This document shows positions 23,479 through 27,062 of a DNA stretch of 27,062 nt, in pieces. Below the pieces are notes generated by a model. That model was not told where the DNA came from and did no database searches. It saw only the letters and a list, made by a program, of their open reading frames with translations. Positions within the stretch are counted from its first letter, which is position 1, and each line of letters opens with the position of its first letter. Both the position numbers and the translations under genes were made by a program. The stretch comes from DASXTB01 sp036505615 (GTDB taxonomy: Bacteria > Acidobacteriota > UBA6911 > JACQSX01), in contig DASXTB010000102.1 of NCBI GenBank assembly GCA_036505615.1, positions 1 to 27,062 on the forward strand, read 5' to 3'.

Positions 23479-24231
23479 ATGCAACATCCAACTGAAGAAC
23501 AATTGATACTCCATTACTACGGCGAAGCAGAAGAGGCCGTCGAACTTGAGGAACATCTTGCCCGCTGCGGAGAATGCGCTGCGCGAAATGAAGGGTTGCA
23601 GCGAATTATGGCGGCCGCAGACACGTTTCCCATTCCGGAGCGGGGCGAGAATTACGGCGCTCGAGTTTGGCAGCGTCTGCTTCCTCAATTGGAAAGACGG
23701 CGATTGTTTTCCCGGTCCTGGTTCCCTCTTCCTCGCTGGACCTCTGTGGGCGCTATGGCGCTGCTTCTGGTAGTGGCATTCCTGGCGGGCCGGCTTTGGC
23801 ATGTCACAGTGGAACGCAGAGGGGAAGCTGTTCCCCTCGAGGTGCGTGATCGTATTTTAATGGTGGCCGTCGCTGATCACTTGGACCGGCTTCATCGCGT
23901 GTTGACCGAATTGGTCAATACCGACGGGAATGGAACCATCGACATCACCAACCAGCAGCAATGGGCGCATGATTTGCTGCTGGCGAATCGAATTTATCGT
24001 CAGGCTGCCGTCCGCGATGGCGAGCGGGCAATTGCCGGCGTGCTCGACGAGCTGGAACCGATCCTGATGGAGGTCGAGCACGCTCCCTCGTCTCTCCCTT
24101 CTGGGGAGCTTCGCGAAATCTGCCGGCGGATCGATTCGCATGATCTTCTTTTTAAGATTTGGGTACTCAGCTCGCAAGCGCGACAACGAGAAAAGTCTTC
24201 CGCGGGCGATCGAGTCCGCAGAACCCTATAG
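23479..24231 (+). CDS. Membrane-bound zinc-finger anti-sigma factor
   Basis: The 250-residue product starts at 23479, ten bases after the sigma factor stop. The frame is open upstream inside the sigma gene, but the zf-HC2 layout fits this start. His26-x3-Cys30-x2-Cys33 (EHLARCGEC) is the zinc anti-sigma motif, preceded by HYYGEAEEA. A single membrane helix follows at about 88-106. The C-terminal part (about 110-250) is predicted outside the cytoplasm, is helical and charged, and has no domain I recognise. Cytoplasmic ZAS domains bind and hold ECF sigma factors; release could follow a change sensed by the outer domain. A weak GAGA site precedes it. Confidence 0.88.
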   Translation: MQHPTEEQLILHYYGEAEEAVELEEHLARCGECAARNEGLQRIMAAADTFPIPERGENYGARVWQRLLPQLERRRLFSRSWFPLPRWTSVGAMALLLVVAFLAGRLWHVTVERRGEAVPLEVRDRILMVAVADHLDRLHRVLTELVNTDGNGTIDITNQQQWAHDLLLANRIYRQAAVRDGERAIAGVLDELEPILMEVEHAPSSLPSGELREICRRIDSHDLLFKIWVLSSQARQREKSSAGDRVRRTL

Positions 24232-24247
24232 ATAAGGAACGAAAAAC

Positions 24248-25534
24248 ATGGAAATGAGTAGGAAAGCCTTGCAAGAGCGTGTCCTGGTGCTGGTCTTTTT
24301 GGTTGCCGCTTCCCTGGCAGTTTCCCCGGCGCGCGCTCAGGACACGGCCGGCCAGTCCCTGAAAATTGCTGCCTTAGCGGAGACAGAACGGTCCGCAATC
24401 ACGGAAGAACAACAGTCTCGGGAAGACGAGCTTTACGCGCGCGGCACCAAAGCGCTCGACGAACGCCAGTGGGACACGGCAATCGCAGCCTTCGACCAGG
24501 TGGCGAATATGAGCGCTCGCCGCCCCGATGGCGCGCTTTACTGGAAGGCATACGCGCTAAACAAGGCCGGCAGGCGTCCTGAAGCGCTGGCGGCGGTAGA
24601 AAGCCTGCGCGGGAAATTTCCCCGCAGCCGTTGGATGGACGACGCCAAGGCCCTGGAGGTCGAAATTCGCCAGGCCGCAGGCCAGGCCGTTCCGCCCGAG
24701 AGCGAGAGTGACGAAGAGTTAAAGTTGATGGCCCTTAATGGACTTGTGGGTTCTGACCCGGAGCGAGCAGTGCCAATGCTGGAAAAATTCGTGCAGGGAA
24801 GCCACTCTCCTAAATTGAAGAAGCGCGCCCTCTTTGTGCTCAGCCAAAGCGGCTCAGCACGCGCAAAAGAGGTTGTGTCCGCGATTGCGCGTGGCAAGTA
24901 CAGCCCCGAGCTGCAGATGGAAGCGATTCAATCTCTGGGACTTTTTGGCGGCCGGGAAAGTCGCCAGGCGCTGGCCGAGATCTATTCTTCTTCCAGCGAC
25001 GCAAAAGTGAAGAGGGCCATTTTACGCAGCTTCATGGTCGCGGGTGAGCGCGATCGGCTGCTGGCTGCGGCACGCGACGAAAAAGACGCCGACCTGCGCG
25101 GCGAGGCGGTCAATCAACTTGGCGTGATGGGCGCGCATGCGGAACTTTGGGATCTCTATCAGAAAGAGTCTTCTCATGACATCAAAAAGAAGATCCTGCA
25201 GGCGATGTTCGTTGGCGGCAATGTAGACAAGCTGGCCGAACTGGCGCGCACGGAAAAAGATCTGGAGTTGCGACGCGCTGCCATTCGAAACCTGGGCCTC
25301 ATGGGCAGCCAGCGGACCGCGGAGATCCTGATTTCTCTCTATACGAGTGATAAGGATCTCAGCGTCCGCAAGGAGGCAATCAATGCGCTGTTTCTCCAGG
25401 GGAATGCCAAAGCCCTGGTGGACCTGGCGCGTAAGGAGGCAGATCCGGCGTTGAAAAAGGAGATTATCAATAGGCTTTCGCTGATGCGCTCCAAAGAAGC
25501 TGTCGACTACCTGATGGAGATACTCAACAAGTGA
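24248..25534 (+). CDS. Exported TPR/HEAT-repeat protein
   Basis: The 428-residue protein has a clear signal peptide (core about 11-27, cleavage after ARA, residue 30). One TPR-like pair (about 60-125, ELYARGTKALDERQWDTAIAAF) is followed by a run of about eight HEAT-like helical repeats (about 155-428) of roughly 31-34 residues. Examples are RTEKDLELRRAAIRNLGLMG and SDKDLSVRKEAINALFLQG. No catalytic motif is visible; it is probably a periplasmic scaffold or interaction protein. AAGGAA lies about 9 bases before the ATG. It starts 16 bases after the anti-sigma stop, so the sigma, anti-sigma and this gene form one operon and it may be regulon product, signal partner or both. Confidence 0.88.
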   Translation: MEMSRKALQERVLVLVFLVAASLAVSPARAQDTAGQSLKIAALAETERSAITEEQQSREDELYARGTKALDERQWDTAIAAFDQVANMSARRPDGALYWKAYALNKAGRRPEALAAVESLRGKFPRSRWMDDAKALEVEIRQAAGQAVPPESESDEELKLMALNGLVGSDPERAVPMLEKFVQGSHSPKLKKRALFVLSQSGSARAKEVVSAIARGKYSPELQMEAIQSLGLFGGRESRQALAEIYSSSSDAKVKRAILRSFMVAGERDRLLAAARDEKDADLRGEAVNQLGVMGAHAELWDLYQKESSHDIKKKILQAMFVGGNVDKLAELARTEKDLELRRAAIRNLGLMGSQRTAEILISLYTSDKDLSVRKEAINALFLQGNAKALVDLARKEADPALKKEIINRLSLMRSKEAVDYLMEILNK

Positions 25535-25566
25535 ATTGCGGATTGTGGATTTCGGATTGCGGATTC
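25535..25566. repeat. Family B repeat, single arm
   Basis: ATTGCGGATTGTGGATTTCG and the units after it begin at the stop of the first HEAT gene and abut a family A hairpin. No inverted partner arm is found nearby, unlike the copies at 3219 and 15641. Confidence 0.85.
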
Positions 25567-25628
25567 CGCCGTGTCCGTAGTGCCCTTGGTGGTGAAGCTT
25601 CTTCAAACCACAAAGGACACAACAGTCA
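25567..25628. repeat. Family A hairpin repeat, copy 6
   Basis: CGCCGTGTCCGTAGTGCCCTT at the left and the inverted ACCACAAAGGACACAACAG at the right. It lies between the two HEAT-repeat genes and could separate or stabilise parts of their transcript. Confidence 0.82.
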
Positions 25629-25676
25629 TCAAGGTAAAGCTGGCCCAATTGATGCCATCACAGATGGGGGTCTCTT

Positions 25677-26798
25677 ATGAAAAAGCTGCAAAGAATCGGC
25701 GTCTTGGTTTTTCCATTTGCTCTATTGCTTAGTACATTCGCTTATTCACAACAGCCGCCCTTTGTCAATGCCCGGGCGCAGGCGCGCTCTGCCGCCGGCG
25801 GCCTGGAAAGGGAATTCCGCTCGCTGGTGAACAGCCAGACCGATCCCGCATGGATCGGATATGCCGTGCCGATGATTGCCGGCGAACATCATATGTGTTG
25901 CTACGACTCAGCCCACAGCGTTCGGATCTCAGGCGGCTGCTGTGGAGGTTGCAGTTTGGAAAGCAAGGGTGCTTCCACGGCCAGTGCCCACGAGACGGGC
26001 CGAGTGGAGTTGGAAAGGCCCGCCAGCTTGATTGTGCTGTTTCGCATTCAGCAAAGGGCCGTTGAGAAAATCCGCATGTTTTCAGACGACTGCCACCTTG
26101 ATGCCGGTGGGCTTGCGGTTTTTTGGTTCACCGAAGTCCGTCCAAGCGAAAGTGTGGAGCTGCTTTCTTCCATTGTAGATCTAGAAAATCCGCATTCCGC
26201 AATCCCCAGTACGCAATCCGAAATCCGCAAGCCGAAATTGCATGAATCGGCAGTTGCCGCCATCGCCTTCCATGCCGATCCCGCAGCCGATACGGCGCTG
26301 GAGCGATTCGTGGCTCCCAATCAACCCGAAGAACTACGCAAGCGAGTCGCTTTCTGGCTGGGAGTCGCCAGGGGCAGGCGCGGCTACGAAATTTTGCGGC
26401 GGCTGGTCCACGAGGACAAAAGTGACCAAGTCCGCGAAGGGGCGATTTTTGCTTTGTCGCAGAGCAAGGAGCCCGAGGCGGTCAACACCATGATCGAAAC
26501 CGCGCGCAACGATGAAAGCTCGCACGTTCGCGGTCAAGCTTTGTTCTGGCTGGCGCAGAAGGCCGGCAAAAAAGCCATTGGGGCGATCAGTGAAGCGATC
26601 GAAAAAGATCCCGAAACAGAAGTTAAAAGGCGCGCTGTTTTTGCTTTGAGCCAACTCCCCGCGGATGAGGGGGTTCCCAAGTTGATTGAAGTGGCGCGCA
26701 ACAACCGCAATGCCGCTGTTCGCAAGCAAGCCATCTTCTGGCTGGGCCAGTCGAAAGATCCGCGGGCGCTGGCGTTTTTTGAAGAGATTCTTAAGTAA
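25677..26798 (+). CDS. Exported HEAT-repeat protein with Cys-rich N-terminal domain and intragenic repeat
   Basis: The 373-residue protein has a signal peptide (core about 7-22, cleavage near YSQ). A distinct N-terminal domain (about 40-168) contains WIGYAVPMIAGEHHMCCYDS and GGCCGGC, five cysteines (74, 75, 88, 89, 92) in 19 residues, plus Cys139. About six HEAT-type repeats follow (190-373), with recurrent RxxAxFWLxQ and VKRRAVFALSQ. The linker at about 170-189 (NPHSAIPSTQSEIRKPK) is encoded by a family B repeat. Function is unknown; such HEAT proteins usually mediate protein contacts, and the cysteines might bind metal or form disulfides. A weak GGGGG precedes the ATG by about 6 bases. It is likely part of, or next to, the upstream sigma operon. 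Confidence 0.83.
   Translation: MKKLQRIGVLVFPFALLLSTFAYSQQPPFVNARAQARSAAGGLEREFRSLVNSQTDPAWIGYAVPMIAGEHHMCCYDSAHSVRISGGCCGGCSLESKGASTASAHETGRVELERPASLIVLFRIQQRAVEKIRMFSDDCHLDAGGLAVFWFTEVRPSESVELLSSIVDLENPHSAIPSTQSEIRKPKLHESAVAAIAFHADPAADTALERFVAPNQPEELRKRVAFWLGVARGRRGYEILRRLVHEDKSDQVREGAIFALSQSKEPEAVNTMIETARNDESSHVRGQALFWLAQKAGKKAIGAISEAIEKDPETEVKRRAVFALSQLPADEGVPKLIEVARNNRNAAVRKQAIFWLGQSKDPRALAFFEEILK
26186..26239. repeat. Family B repeat inside the second HEAT-protein gene
   Basis: AATCCGCATTCCGCAATCCC and then AATCCGAAATCCGC units match the intergenic family B copies. The frame is kept open and encodes a variant of the NPQSAIR heptapeptide seen when other copies are translated. Confidence 0.85.
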
Positions 26799-26844
26799 AG
26801 CTGACAGCCATCAGCCATCAGCCCGCGACGCGGGCTGGAGTTTA

Positions 26845-26940
26845 TACATTTTTGGGGTGGAGAGACGGCCTGAGGGCCGTCTCCAGGCCGCTTCCAGCGG
26901 CCTGAGCCCGCTTCGCGGGCGCTGGAGATTGGACATTTTT
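26845..26940. repeat. Multi-hairpin repeat, family F copy 2
   Basis: GAGACGGCCTGAGGGCCGTCTC, GGCCGCTTCCAGCGGCC and GCCCGCTTCGCGGGC hairpins are followed by GCTGGAGATTGGACATTTTT, the same hairpin order and spacer as at 7371-7450. It lies 47 bases after the second HEAT gene. Confidence 0.82.
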
Positions 26941-27062
26941 AGGCTGGTTTGGGTAGATCACATAAGCCATTTTGCACGTGTTTGACCATGTCGCAGATGG
27001 AAACAGACGTTTCGTTGATTTGTTTGCTCAGCAGTCTAAGGATGTCCAGCAATGAGGCTCGT
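26939..27062 (-). CDS. Possible C-terminus of a gene running in from the right edge
   Basis: On the minus strand a frame is open for about 40 codons from the window edge to a TAA at 26939-26941, ending SICDMVKHVQNGLCDLPKPA. The composition looks protein-like, but no family is recognised and the piece is short. Its stop would lie at the edge of the family F repeat, as other gene ends here do. Confidence 0.22.
   Translation of the reverse strand, partial: RASLLDILRLLSKQINETSVSICDMVKHVQNGLCDLPKPA

Noticed and set aside
26998..27062. Plus-strand ATG frame running off the right edge (METDVSLICLL...)
   Set aside because: Only about 22 codons are visible, there is no ribosome site, and the opposite strand has a longer and more protein-like frame.

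Overview
The window most likely comes from a chromosome of a soil-type, Gram-negative heterotroph, probably an Acidobacteriota. This is inferred from the mix of secreted hydrolases, a PQQ-dependent dehydrogenase, a GH116 glycosidase, lipoprotein and Tat signals, sigma/zinc-finger anti-sigma/HEAT-repeat genes, and intergenic DNA packed with structured repeats. No rRNA, tRNA, CRISPR array, integrase or transposase gene is visible. The left edge cuts a Phd/YefM-type antitoxin gene.

Layout. (1) 1-1226, minus: partial antitoxin and a secreted alpha/beta-hydrolase esterase. (2) 1377-3217, plus: an L,D-transpeptidase and an M23 peptidase, translationally coupled. (3) 3406-4692, minus: an FG-GAP/VCBS repeat protein whose N-terminus is encoded by repeat DNA. 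(4) 5203-7155, plus: a periplasmic PQQ dehydrogenase. (5) 7693-21983: eight consecutive minus-strand genes. In transcription order these are UbiB/ABC1 kinase, YcbB-like lipoprotein L,D-transpeptidase, M15-like peptidase with a calcium-loop insert, inorganic pyrophosphatase, Tat-exported GH116 glycosidase, secreted MetX-like hydrolase, D-aminoacylase-like amidohydrolase and a serine beta-lactamase-like hydrolase. (6) 22893-26798, plus: ECF sigma factor, zinc-finger anti-sigma factor and two exported HEAT-repeat proteins.

Themes. Four genes act on peptidoglycan: two L,D-transpeptidases, an M23 and an M15 peptidase. Several others are exported hydrolases that could feed on sugars, D-amino acid conjugates and glycosides. 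The sigma/anti-sigma/HEAT set looks like a membrane-linked regulatory module with exported partners.

The most unusual aspect is the repeat DNA. At least eight families of hairpin-forming or inverted repeats fill nearly every intergenic gap. They include a MITE-like element with about 72-bp terminal inverted repeats (two copies in opposite orientation), a related element of the same architecture, six copies of a short hairpin family, a composite multi-hairpin block, and nested elements. Some have entered genes: one supplies 20 residues inside a HEAT protein, and two different ones together build the N-terminal 65 residues, including the apparent signal peptide, of the FG-GAP protein.
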